A DNA stretch of 64,000 nucleotides, taken from contig ML986653.1 of the NCBI GenBank assembly GCA_010094045.1, positions 62,001 through 126,000 of the forward strand. The letters run 5' to 3'. Source of the DNA: Lojkania enalia. Its lineage: Eukaryota; Ascomycota; Dothideomycetes; Pleosporales. Position numbers and translations under genes: made by a program. Below, piece by piece: positions 40,672-51,745 of this stretch. The first letter of the stretch is position 1. Each line of letters starts with the position of its first letter. The notes under the pieces were generated by a model, which ran no database searches, was not told the origin of the DNA, and saw only the letters and a list, made by a program, of their open reading frames with translations.

Positions 40672-40677
40672 TTTATA
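40672..40677 (-). promoter_or_regulatory. TATA-like box of the uncharacterised minus-strand gene
   Basis: TATAAA on the minus strand, preceded by CA, about 150 bases upstream of the 5' leader intron donor at 40518. No ATG occurs between it and that donor, consistent with a non-coding first exon. Confidence 0.4.
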
Positions 40678-41008
40678 TGTGCATGGGCGTCCAGGACGGC
40701 TGAGCTCCGCCCTCGCCAAATGCCTTCACTACTCGGAATTGCGCAGATTTCCTTGACGGCTGTTTCACAAATGGATTGGGCTGCTGGTTGTCTTGGCGTA
40801 GACGAGATCACGTCTCTCGCCTCGAGGCGGTGTCTTTCCACGAACGGCAAGGGCGATTCCCAGATGCATTCCAAACAGGAAAGAAGGACGAAACAAGGAA
40901 TAAGAGCTTTTCCATCCCAAAAAAAATCTACAGAGGACTAAATCACCCAATATTCACACATCCAAGACGCATGCCTTCAACCACCCTCTCTTCAAATCTT
41001 CCAGCCCT

Positions 41009-44000
41009 CTACGTCCACCCAAAGACCTCTGCAACGCTTAAGAAACTCACCCTGGTGCCTCCAACCGCCACAAAGATGGCCATCACATCTACGACCAGTA
41101 ACACGACTGCTCCGGTCATGAACCGCGGGCAGAAGATGCGATAGAGCATCAAGTGTCTCCTCAAATGGCCTGCCCACATGGTCGTTGCCAGATTGATGGC
41201 TGCATAAAACAGCAGATGTGTTGCAATAGCCTTGGTCACATCGCCCAGCAGTCCCCTCTTCTTAGGAGGCTGCTTCCACAGCACGACAGCCGGGACGGCG
41301 ACGGCGCATAGGATCTGGGCGCCGAACGTATTGAGGGTGACGAGGAGCGGTGACCACGGGTATCGAATTGTCTGAAGCGGGATGAACGCGCTTTCCCATT
41401 GGATGCTGGCGAGCGTGGCCTGGTGGCCTGTCTTGAAGAAGTAGAAGGAGCCAAGGAGGCCGAGGATCACGGGGCCGACGGCGCTGTCAGACAATTTGTT
41501 CGTATCGATGATCTCGAACAGCGAGAAGATTTGCCAGGCGGCGATTGCAATAGCGCCTGCTCCCATGGGTTTCTGTACCAGGCTGATTGCAAGGAACCAC
41601 ATAGTGACCAGCAATGCATATCGGGAGCCGTGGACATTTGCGTAGCCTAGGATTGTGATAGACGACCTGCCGCCATCTGCAACTACTTGCGCAGATTTGT
41701 CTTTAGAATCTGCTGACCTGGTCTCGATCTTGAGAAGGGGCTTGGACCACGAGAACGTGGAGTAACCGAAACCTAGGGCAATCGCAAGAGTGATTTGGGC
41801 AATGATAGTCTTCGTCGTTTTCAGAAGTTTACCATACCCGGGATACCAGTCCCCGTCGTCGGCGGCATCAAGTGTCCAGTAGGCCGCGCCTAGCAACATG
41901 CCGAATCGAAGTGCAACATCGAGCCACAGAACCGCAGATCCCTGATGGTTACGAGTATTTTTGTAGTATGTTCGAATTAAGTTCGGTAGGAGAAAAGCGC
42001 TGACTATAGGAATTGCTAGCTGCCAGGGCGCTGAGGTTGACGATGTAGCCGAAGCGTAGTACGTTGACTTGCAATACGGCATCTGCTCTTCGCGGCAAAG
42101 CCGTGATAGCGATGCGACACGGGTGAGGATGATGAAAAGGCTGGAATGGTAGCAGCCAAGCGCTCGGTCTATGGCGTTTCTCTGGCGGAAAGAAGATATG
42201 GTCAGGAGTACGCCAAAGGTGGTCAGGAAATGAAGCAGGATTTCGTCCTCCCAGATCGTGAACGAGTTCGCCGCAAATCCCGCGGACAGGGCCAATGTAA
42301 ATACTACGCTGGTCCAGCCCCAGATGGTAGTTGGGAACGGGTATACAATCCTCCGTCTAACATACCAGAATGCTGTGGCTGAGCCAATTACACCGCCAAT
42401 TGCAGTGGAGTAAGACACTGCATGCTCCCAAGGGAGTGAGGGAATAGCAAAGCTTGCACCAAAGCCTAGTAGTGTACCTATAATCGCACCAAGGATACTC
42501 CTGGTTAGGAGAGGAGGTGTGAGCTCGGCATGGTCTCCGTCGAGGCCGCGTGCATAGGTTGCGAGGACAAGGAGCGTGGAAGCAAGTATGGTTATCCCGT
42601 TAACCATTCTCGGAATGTCGAACCTCGCCCAAAGTGCTCGGCACATGCTCAATGTCTCTCTCTGGTAACGCGAGAACGACTTATAGACATTTATCCATTG
42701 CTCTTTGTTAGCCTTCTTCGTGCCTGCCACAGAATCCCACGCATTGTTAGCGGCTCTCCAGAGTGATACTGAGCTCGCACGGCTATTCTCATCTAGACCT
42801 CTGGCCTGTGCGTAAGCATGTTGATAGCGATGGATTTGAGCGGCTGCGAGACGATGGACAGTCGCCAAATTCTCAAAGTCGTCTCCCTTGGGACCGATGA
42901 ATGCTTCTTCGATGGGAGCACCCAGGTTGTTGAAAGGTATGGGCATGCCTAAAAGAAGAGATAGCGTGGGAACCAGATCAATTTGAGCGACCGGCCTCTC
43001 TTTAGCCGTAGCGGGCGGTGTCGTGTAGCTAGGGGAGCTGCGACCAAATAGTTTCTGCTTCGAATACATCCAAAGCGCGGCCTGAATCTCATCGTCTGAT
43101 TCTCCGCCATGGTCACCTTTGGCATCCATACCGTGGTCTCCCATGACCACGAGCAAAGTGTCGTCATCTAGTTGATCAATCATCTTGCGAAATATTTCAT
43201 CCATTTGGTTCAACTTGGCTGCCATAGCTGGATGGTCAGGGCCGTATCGGTGTCCAGCATGGTCGACACCAAGATAATGTCCGAAAATAACATCCCATTT
43301 GCTAGAGTTTGAAGGATGCAGAAGAGGAAAAATGTGCTTAGTCACGCCATTATCCACCGTATGGAGGTCCCAGACATTGAAGGAGTCGTACGCGTGGGTG
43401 AGATTTGGCTCGAAGTAGCCTGGGAATAGCGAATGCCATGTGTCATCCCCCAGATGCACTATCCTCTTGCTCGCATTCCGCAGCTGAGCTACCAAATTGT
43501 CCTCGTCTATGGCTGTACCCGCAAAATTTGATCCGGCGTCAATGAATGTAGGCAACGTGCCCGTCGTGAGTCCCTTCAACCTTTGTAACGTCGTGGTGGG
43601 AGGGTCGGCGATAAACGGAAGGAGGAAGGCGTTGTTTGGGCTATGAAGGGCGGTCTCATAGAAGACAGGTATCGCGTTGTGAAAATGATGAGGTTTGTCA
43701 GGGCCTTCGGAGTTGAAAGGGACTGTGAAATCATAGCGAAGCGCGTCCACGATAATTACAATTGCCTTTTCGAACATTTTTGGATGCCAGCATCCTGTAC
43801 TTGGGGAAGCGGGAGAGTATGAACGTGAAGAATTGATAGGGGGTATAGCACAATTCGATTTCTCCTCTAACACTAGTCTTGTCAGAAGGAAGCCGCTGGT
43901 GAAAAGGTAAATGCCCACGAGGTGGAGAGCACTGCAAAGGGTTAGCGAGAGGAGGAAGAGCTGGTATAGGGCCAATTTTACAGTAGAAAAGTAAAGAAAG

Positions 44001-44175
44001 CTATCACAATGCCATGCAATGCCTTGAAATGCACCTCTCCCTGTTTATTAGCTGCGACCGCGTCTCCAGTCCTTGCCTTCAATCCTTGAGCCTCTTCTCG
44101 CTCTTTATCAGCCTTTGCTTTAGCGAACGCCGCGGCAAGGCCTTCAAACGAAGGCAGGGGCTCGCCATTATCCAT
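41009..44175 (-). CDS. gpi13: GPI ethanolamine phosphate transferase 3 (PIG-O/Gpi13)
   Basis: ER membrane enzyme that adds phosphoethanolamine to the third mannose of GPI anchors, the residue later joined to proteins. Exons 44175-44008 and 43960-41009, 1039 residues. The main exon has no ATG at its 5' end; the first exon supplies a cytosolic N-terminus (FEGLAAAFAKAKADKEREE) that splices in phase into the first membrane helix (LFLLSLTLCSALHLVGIYLF), followed by the typical FTSGFLLTRLVL. The lumenal alkaline-phosphatase-like domain carries IVIIVDALRYDF (metal-binding Asp near residue 128), GDDTWHSLFPG, GHYLGVDHAGHRYGP and VMGDHGMDAKGDHGG. A long multi-helix C-terminal half and the ending RVSFLSVAEVFGWT fit the family. 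All expected metal ligands are visible. The 47-nt intron has a GTGATA donor and ACCAG acceptor; it is inferred from frame and topology. Confidence 0.93.
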
Positions 44176-44857
44176 TGGGAAATATTATATACGTCGGTAC
44201 ATCGGGACAGCAAAGGCGAACTGAGAGCGGTACCCGGGTTCGGTGGGCTAGTATCGGAGTCGAATGGAGCGGGATAACAGTCGGACCGAAGTCGTTCCAT
44301 TACATGTTTGGATCTTTCTGAATCAGGCATAGCGTTAACTATTTACGAGCAATCTCCCCGAGGTCAGCGTGTTTAGCAGTACCTTTCTATCTGTGGAGAA
44401 AACAAAATTAAAAACGATTTATAGAAGGGGTAAGCTGTTAACTTGATGGCGTAGATTTTCTTAAAGGCGTCTAGGAAACCTTTGTCAACTTCCTCACCCA
44501 ATCTCTCGCGCGCAGGGGGTTTCTGGATACAAGCTGCCTGACTGTTAAGGCCAAATACGCTCCGTATACCTTTATACTACATCAAAGAGTGAAGCCTTAC
44601 ATTGGTGGGAAATAGGAAATACCGATTTTGGGGGCATATTTTTATTTTCACTGCCTAAGGCAGATCTCCATTTCCTAAATGACTTTGACAATCCCAATGT
44701 CCAGTATTGAAGACTGAATTTTGATTGTAATGATGACTATGTGGCATCTATGAGTGCTGAAGCCGCAAACTCCATTATGTTAGAAATGAAATCACTGTAG
44801 TAGCTCTACGGCACCCACCATAGTTGTATACAAACATTGACCTCGTTGCTCAACTTC
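44176..44857. other. Intergenic region, GPI13 upstream
   Basis: About 0.7 kb between GPI13 and the end of the aspartyl-tRNA synthetase gene, both on the minus strand. Nothing further is supported. Confidence 0.5.
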
Positions 44858-46708
44858 TCAAGGCGTCAACCTCTTCGGTGTTCGGGGGAAGTATGCGGCT
44901 AGCTGAACGCTGGGGAGGTTTAGATAGAAGGAAACCACGCGATCAAGCCCAATACCGCCGCCACCGTGTGGAGGAACACCAGCTTGCCTGAATATGTCTA
45001 TATAATCCTTGATACCTCCACTGGCTGGGTCGACACCTTTTGCGCGGATGCGGCCTTCTAGCTCGTCGGGATCGTTAATACGCTGTCCGCCCGAGAGAAT
45101 CTCCTGCCCGCAGAGGAAGAAGTCGAACGCATTGGTTACTGAACCGTCACTCTCGGGGTCGACTTTGGCGTAGAAGGGTCTGGCGGACTCGGGGAATTTA
45201 TCAAGTACATAAAAGTCGGTATGGTACTTTGCACGAATAAGCGCACCAAGAGCTTTCTCTTGAGGCGTGCTCATATCCTCGTCGTCGCGGACATCGCGGA
45301 ACTCTTCGGGCCCCTCCTCGCGCAACAGTTTCTGGCCTTCGGCGAAGCTTAGGCGGACCTCTTTGCCAGGCTCGGGGAGAAGGACGTCTTCGGAGGGATA
45401 GATAGAACGGATAGTTTTGATTTCCTCCGCACATCGCTCCTTGATACCATGGAAGATGTGTAAGAGAACACGTTCAAGCATGTGCAGGACTTCCTGGTAG
45501 CTTTCTACAATCTCCATCTCCATATCGAGACCGGTAAACTAATATATTTTAGATATCAACTCCCTCTTTCTGAGGACTGTGAACAAAACTTGAACGTACC
45601 TCAGTCATATGCCTTGGTGTATTCGAATTTTCTGCTCTGAAAACCGGACCAATACCGAAAACACGCTTCCTACCTCCTGCAATTTCGATCTGCTTGTAGA
45701 ACTGCGGCGACTGTGCGAGGAAGGCTTCCTTGTTGAAATATGGTAGCTGAAATACGTTGGCGCCTCCTTCAGATGCTGCGCCGATGAGACATGGTGCTTC
45801 GAACTCCCTGAAGTTGTGGGATCTGAGATACGAGCGAAAGAGTTCCTTGACTTCGATACGGACGTCCTGAAACTTACGTTAGTGAAATAAAATGGCTCGG
45901 CTCTTCATAAGATTTAACATACTGCGATAGCCTGTTGGACAGGAGCTCGTTTATGCATCACGATATTGTCGAGATGTGTGAGCATCGTCGCAACCGGTCC
46001 AGCTTGTTCGGTTTCGGTTTCTGTCTTCTCTCCAGGTGCCTCTTTAGCCTCCTCATCGCTAAAATTTGTTATAGCTCGATTTGCTACTGCCAAAGTCATC
46101 CCAAGCATCGCCGGTGCGGCAGCAAGCACAAAACACTTCCGAATATGTAGTTCGTAGTCAGTAACACGGCAGCTCTTGATGGGCTCGTATGGCTTCTCCA
46201 CTGTGGCCTCCACTGCCACAAAGGTCTCCGCAGGAATCCCGCCGACCCACTTGACCATATTCTTGCTAACAACATTCTCCGAGCCCTCCTTGCTGACCTG
46301 TAAGACGCCCTGAATAGCCCAATTCCGTTCCTCACGCAACTCCATGAATGCCATCTTGGCGCCCTGCATGCGCACATTCTGCATCCACGCCCGGAGAACC
46401 ACGACCTTCCCAAAATGTGAATCTCCCAAGGAGCGGAGGTTGATCTTTTCGGCACTAGGCGAAAGGGCAGCTGGGAAAGGGTGCAAGTCCTTTCCGTAGT
46501 TGTCCTTTGCAGGATCTTCACTTGGTTCTTGTTGTTGCTGTGCAGCGGGATTCGCAGCTTGACGCTCTGCTTTTGCTGCTGCCTTCTTCGCCTTTGCCTC
46601 AGCCTTCTTAGCTGCCTTCTTGGAAACCTTTTCTCCTTCGGGAGCTTCATCATTTGCAGCTGTGCGGTCGGGCAAGGCAGCTGAACTGGATGGTTGTTGT
46701 TTGTCCAT
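44858..46708 (-). CDS. dps1: Aspartyl-tRNA synthetase, cytosolic
   Basis: Class IIb synthetase charging tRNA-Asp. Exons 46708-45923, 45866-45600 and 45538-44858, 577 residues. The N-terminal extension is Lys/Ala-rich (KKAAKKAEAKAKKAAAKAER), the RNA-binding appendage usual in eukaryotic cytosolic AspRS. The anticodon-binding OB fold begins near 95 (KVVVLRAWMQNVRMQ). The catalytic domain has motif 2 around VFGIGPVFRAENSNTPRHMTEF, split by the second intron and followed by TGLDMEME, and motif 3 GGGIGLDRVVSFYLNLPSVQ near the end, with the terminal PRTPKRLTP typical of the family. The open frame extends upstream of 46708 but without an ATG, so the first ATG (MDKQQPSS) is the start. No mitochondrial presequence is evident. 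Confidence 0.96.
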
Positions 46709-47457
46709 ATTGGCAGGTATTATTGTGGAATTGGATGGCTGGTTAGCTATATTGGGGGTTTCTGGAGACGGGAAAGCGTGCTCGTTGCGAAAAAGTATGG
46801 ATGTGAACTGCTGATATACAAATATTGCTTGGTGGGATGGCGGTGGGGTGCTTGCCGCCAAGCTTTTCTGGTCCTGCTTGCAATGACTCCTCCGGTCCAC
46901 AATGTGTTCTACTCAATCACACTAATTCCCCTTTAGGAAATGAGCTCCAAGACTCCATTTAACTCGATCAATATGCGATGATTTTGGAATGAACAACCTA
47001 GTAATCACGAGAGATGGTAATCATGAGAAGTGCTTGTTCGGTCAAAAGTTTTGTATTTACTCCCTTACTGCCTCGCAAGCAGACCTGTGAGAGGGACATA
47101 TCATACATTAGAGAATAAAAGCTAAGCTATATAAGAGGACATAACCTCGGTGGAGATAAGATAGACACCATATCCAAAGGTGTCGCCACTCATTTCCAAG
47201 AATATACAATTAGGCTAGTAGCCAAGAGCCAATGCCGTCTGGAAGAGAGCCACTGATTCACTAGAGCGACAGGCAAGTAAGCGTAAAGGGTGACAAGCGA
47301 CGTGATGGAGCCGCCATCAACATAAACGGGTCGTAGCCAAGCGGCATAGAGGTATTTGCGCTATAGTATGAAGGATGCGGTTTTGCGGTTATGCGGTTAT
47401 GGTGGACAGCGAGATGTTTCGGCTGGTTTGTGCGAGGTCGGTTGAGGAACAGTGTAC
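46709..47457. other. Intergenic region, aspartyl-tRNA synthetase upstream
   Basis: About 0.75 kb, largely ordinary sequence. A stretch at 47327-47350 superficially resembles a tRNA D-arm, but no T-loop or acceptor stem follows. No gene is supported. Confidence 0.5.
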
Positions 47458-47991
47458 TTATGAGTAGTCCTTGCTGTCTTTCTCTTTCAGTCCGCCCATG
47501 CGGTCGAGGTCCAGAGAATCGAAGCGATCTGAAGCGTCGCGCTGATAAGGTGGAAGGTCCTCTTGTAAAGGCTCTAGTCCAACGCTGTGCTCGCCAACGC
47601 GCACCACCACAACTCGACCGGACTGGCGCTTGCCAGACTCATCCACCTCGTCTGGAAAAGTGATGCGAATCTCAGGTACTGGGCTTGGGGGAGGGCTGGA
47701 CGAATTTGCCATCAACTCCTGCTTTTCTTGATAGACGTAGATTGACTCTCCCTTCTTGCCGTAGGGGGTGGCCGTGATTGTTAACCGACGGTGGTTCGAC
47801 TGCCTCTTCTGGTACAGCGGAAGCTCTGACTCTTTCCTGGCCTTGCGCATACTCCTAAGGAAGAGGAGGGCGCCAACCAGCGCCAACCCGAGAATAACAA
47901 GAACCAGAAGGGAGATCAAGAGATTGACCATGGTGGTATCCATGCCTTCCTTCTCCTCATCGCGCAAAACAAGCACCTGGAAGGACTTCAT
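47458..47991 (-). CDS. Small single-pass membrane protein, function unknown
   Basis: Intronless 177-residue protein. A charged N-terminal segment (LRDEEKEG) precedes one strongly hydrophobic helix, about residues 21-46 (MVNLLISLLVLVILGLALVG and onward), followed by basic residues (RSMRKARKE). The positive-inside rule suggests the C-terminal part is cytosolic. The soluble part is Pro/Ser- and charge-rich, with a small beta-like region (RVVVVRVGEHSVGLEPL), a PPYQR motif of the PY/PPxY kind (consensus of WW-domain and Rsp5-type ligase ligands), and an acidic-basic tail (DRFDSLDLDRMGGLKEKD). A second PPxY-like site was not seen. An internal ATG at residue 17 would give a shorter form starting just before the helix. 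I do not recognise the family; a membrane adaptor role is speculation. Confidence 0.7.
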   Translation of the reverse strand: MKSFQVLVLRDEEKEGMDTTMVNLLISLLVLVILGLALVGALLFLRSMRKARKESELPLYQKRQSNHRRLTITATPYGKKGESIYVYQEKQELMANSSSPPPSPVPEIRITFPDEVDESGKRQSGRVVVVRVGEHSVGLEPLQEDLPPYQRDASDRFDSLDLDRMGGLKEKDSKDYS

Positions 47992-50900
47992 GATTGCGAG
48001 GCTAAGATATTATGGTCGTTAAGGCGTTCAATATGGCGTGGGCAGGTGACGCGGCCGTGGATTGTGCAATAGCAATTAAGGAGTGAATTATCTGTGATGC
48101 TGTCAGTATGATGCGCATCGAGCCCTGTCTAGTGGGCTGTTGTTGCGGTGCGATAGGGGAGCTTCTTGGCGGAATGCAAGCAGAAAGCGACGGCTCACCT
48201 TATCAACAAAACAAGGCCACTAGTGGAACAGAGAGTGAGTGGATGGCCGGAGTGCCGGAATGAATGGATGCAGACACAGCTGAAAGAGTGAAGCTGATGC
48301 CGCAGTGGAATGAGCGTGAGGGCGAGATGGGGGAGGGGTTGAGGAGCGCGCAAGGTGGTGAAGAGGAAGCAAGAAGAGCCAGCAAGGAGAGGGCAGTACG
48401 GGCGGTTTTCTTTGGGAAATAGGCGTTGCGCCCGGGCCCAAGCGGTAGAATGAATTGGGGGCTTTAGCGCGCCAGTCGGAAATGAGGAAACGAGGAGCAC
48501 CGCCTCTTGGCCCAATAATTCGAGCGAAGCGCTGCGACTATACCCAAACGGCGAGGGATAATAACGCGATGCTGAGGTGAGCCTTGGAATGCATCCTGCT
48601 ATTAACAAAGATCGCGCCGGGCGGCTAGCAGGGAGACAGAGATGGCCGCTGAGGAGATAGAGCAGCGGTACGGAGTCGTATTCCTGTCCAACAAACACGA
48701 ACACACTCAACGGCAAATTGAACGACAGCGCGCGGCAAGGGAATGTTCGGTTTAGATCACCAACAGGGGGCGGCACCGGCGAGCACGAGGGTTCGGCGAA
48801 TTAGGCAAATTCGAGAAACAAGCTTGTGTTCTCTCGCAGATGACCACGCGAACAGTCGAACGGGCTACTCCCCAGATTTATATCGTCAATGCAATCTGCA
48901 CCCTGCTTTAAGCTTATTCTTGACGAGACGTGTTATGTTTTGGCATCGACGTTGATAGGAACACCGTCGCTGGACTCGGAGCCTTCTGAGACGAACTGCG
49001 TGCGTGCGAAGGTCGCGGCCTTACGGCAGCGAGAGCTTCCGTCTAGCATCACTCCGAAGCGCCCATATCAGACTATATGGAGAGAAAGAACTCGGTGTCC
49101 ATTGTGCCTGTTCCGCCATCTTATACAGTTCTCGAGTCAAGAGCTTTGGGACTCATTCCAAAATCATGATGCTCAGCTCATTTACGTGTCTCGCCATCAA
49201 ACAGTTCCTCAATGCTTTGGCGACTGTTGAAAAAGGTACATGAGGTTCGAAAGTTCGACGCATCTCATTTCCTTCTAGCACAGTCTGCGCTTTCTGATTT
49301 GCGAGCGAATGGCGAATGCTCTTCGAGCCTCTTCAGCTCTTTCGCTGGTGTCCGATGCGGCGCCATAATGCATGGTGCTATTTGAAAGGAAAAGAGGCGG
49401 CACTGTAGTAGCTTCGTCCACGGTGGACTGCTGGAGCTCAAACACATCCGATTGCTGCTGTGGCCTGCTGCTGCGGCCTGTTGCTGCCTCAAGGCGTCCG
49501 ATTCTACACACCTTGATACGCTGCGGTGCTGGACCCGAGGCCACATGTCTGCGGATGGTCTCTTTCCCAGGCCAAGTCCGCTTGAAACTTTTCGAAGCAC
49601 AGTTGGGCCGGGGATCTCTCGTGAGGTGTGACAGCAAGCGCCGAGGAAAGTTCCGCACGTCAGCCTTCACAACTTCTAGAATCGAGGGCGACTCTGCCCC
49701 GTTTACAGAAATAGATGACACACGTCTTCGATATGTCTCCGACCTCGAGGATTGTGCAGGCCAGGATGGAGGCAGCTAATCACTTGATGGTACTCGGACA
49801 GACAGCGCAATACTTGCCGGCACGACTACTATCGATCGGCATCCTACGCTTCTGTACCACGAGTATACAAATCAGGCGAAGAGCGGTGTACAGATGGATG
49901 ATGGCGGTTGGGTGAAGGTTGAGAGACGGCTGTTATTTGCGTATTGGAGAGGCAGCGTCCCGATATGGCCGTCACTTCTGCGGACGAGATAGGCATGACC
50001 AGTCATCGAGGCAGTTTGCTCTGCCCGCCAACACGCCAACGCAGCACGACTTGAGTACAGAGTGGAGATTTAGCGCGCCGTTCATCGGCTCTTCTGCAGG
50101 CCGGCAGCCTCCCATCCCAGAGAATATGCAGGCATGGGGCGTTGCAAGTGTGGGAAGGCTAGCTGCCATTGCATCACTCTCGATTCACCTTTGCGTGTGT
50201 TGAATGCCATTTTATGGCTTCACTAGTGTGCTTGCCTGGCTGAGGAAAAGCTGAGGAGCCTACAAGGCGTGATGTTTGCCCCTCTCAGGGCAGATATAGG
50301 CCATCCTTGCGTGCTATGATGGCTTGGTGCTGATATGACTGCCTCGACGGAGCTAGGATGACCCCACAGTGATACTCGAGACGCGCTTGAACACTCACAA
50401 ACGGATGGAGCAAGGCTAGGACAGACAGACAGACAGCTTTGTGATCCTAGCGATGCTCCAGGCGGGCGTCTTGAGGTTCTGATCCGGTCAACACTGGATG
50501 GGCTGGCCTAGGAAGGGGGGCACGAAAAGTGTGCCGGGATAGCGGCATGGCACTTGTGAAACACATCCGAACTGCACATAATAGAACGTCTCCTGTCCCC
50601 ATGCAAAGTGAGGAGCTGTCTCACCCGCTGCCCATCGACACATCGCGTCTTCTCGATCGACCAGATTGCACAGTGGCCTTCGAAACGCCGCATCCTGGCC
50701 CGACGTCTTCTGGCTTGGCGGCACGCGAGTGGATGCTACATCGTCAGAGAGCACAGCAGAGCCGTCCTGTCCGGCCACCTCGATCGGAGGCAGTCCAGTG
50801 CTGATATCTTCTGCTCATATAGGGAGAGAGAGGGCGTATGTGTGTGTGTGAGCGTGCGCGGAGAACAGAGCGAGAGCGGACGTCTGAGGCTGGCGCCCGC

Positions 50901-51745
50901 CCACAGTCCGTCTGGGAAAACGACGTGGGTCCGCTGCCCGCCCCCGAGCGAGTTAGCGCGGCCGATCTCCCCAGCTGCTCGCCTGCCTGCTCGCCTGGAA
51001 CCTGACGGTGGCCATCCACATCCGTACTTGTACCTAGTCCCATCCTCACATCGTCAACTTCTCCCCGAAGCCTGCCTGCTGAGCCCGAAAACACCACGCC
51101 GCCCCCGCCCACGGATCCCGCTGTGGTGGCCTCTTCCCCCTTCTGCACCCTCCTCGCTGGCCTCCAACGCTGCCCGTCGCTAGCCAAAATCGCATACCCT
51201 GACGCCCGCGACCGCACCCTCTGTCCATTCCGCAATTATTCAGCCTGCCGCCCTTGCGTCCTGCTTCCTCGTCGCTGGAGCTTCGCAGGGCAGACTGATG
51301 CGTTCCCCCACCGGCGCGCGACACCACCGCTTCGAGATTAGCATGCACAGTGGCTAGAGTCCCCCGCCCCGTCAGTCCTACACGCAATCAAGGGGTGTGC
51401 GCCCGCCGCTGCACATATCAACCCTCCTTCCCTCCCGCTCCCTTACCTGCCTGCCGCTCACGCGGAGGTCTCCCTTCGCTCGCTCGCCCGTCCTCCCGTA
51501 TCCCATCCTCGTCACCTTTGCTTTGTTATTACTCCAGTATATTCGAAATATCAATCCGGTACGTTGCTACTCCCTGACGCAGATTGCGCCGCCGGGAAGT
51601 CTCGATGCTGACACCTGGGGTTAGTTCAGCTGCTAATCTATACATAAGCCACCCCGCGCTACATTTGCCCTCGAATTACACATCCTCCCGCCACTGCAGC
51701 CCTCAAACTTCATCATCTTGATTTTTTTTAACCCCTCCCAGTGCC
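47992..51745. other. Long intergenic region, Puf3 leader
   Basis: About 3.75 kb. The last 900 bases before the Puf3 start are strongly C/T-rich, with CTGCC-type runs and an A/T tract at about 51720-51730. This is typical of a long fungal 5' leader and promoter. Simple repeats: ACAG at 50421-50437 and TG at about 50840-50850. Open frames on both strands (for example around 49275-49779 and 50608-51183) are compositional and lack domains. Confidence 0.5.

Noticed and set aside
46709..46900. N-terminal extension of aspartyl-tRNA synthetase (possible mitochondrial form)
   Set aside because: The frame is open but has no ATG, and the sequence does not look like a presequence.
47327..47350. tRNA D-arm-like sequence (GTAGCCAAGCGGCA)
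   Set aside because: No T-loop, anticodon arm or matching acceptor stem in the next 90 bases.
49275..51183. Several open frames of 100-190 codons upstream of Puf3
   Set aside because: They overlap on opposite strands in a pyrimidine-rich leader region and show no protein-like features.
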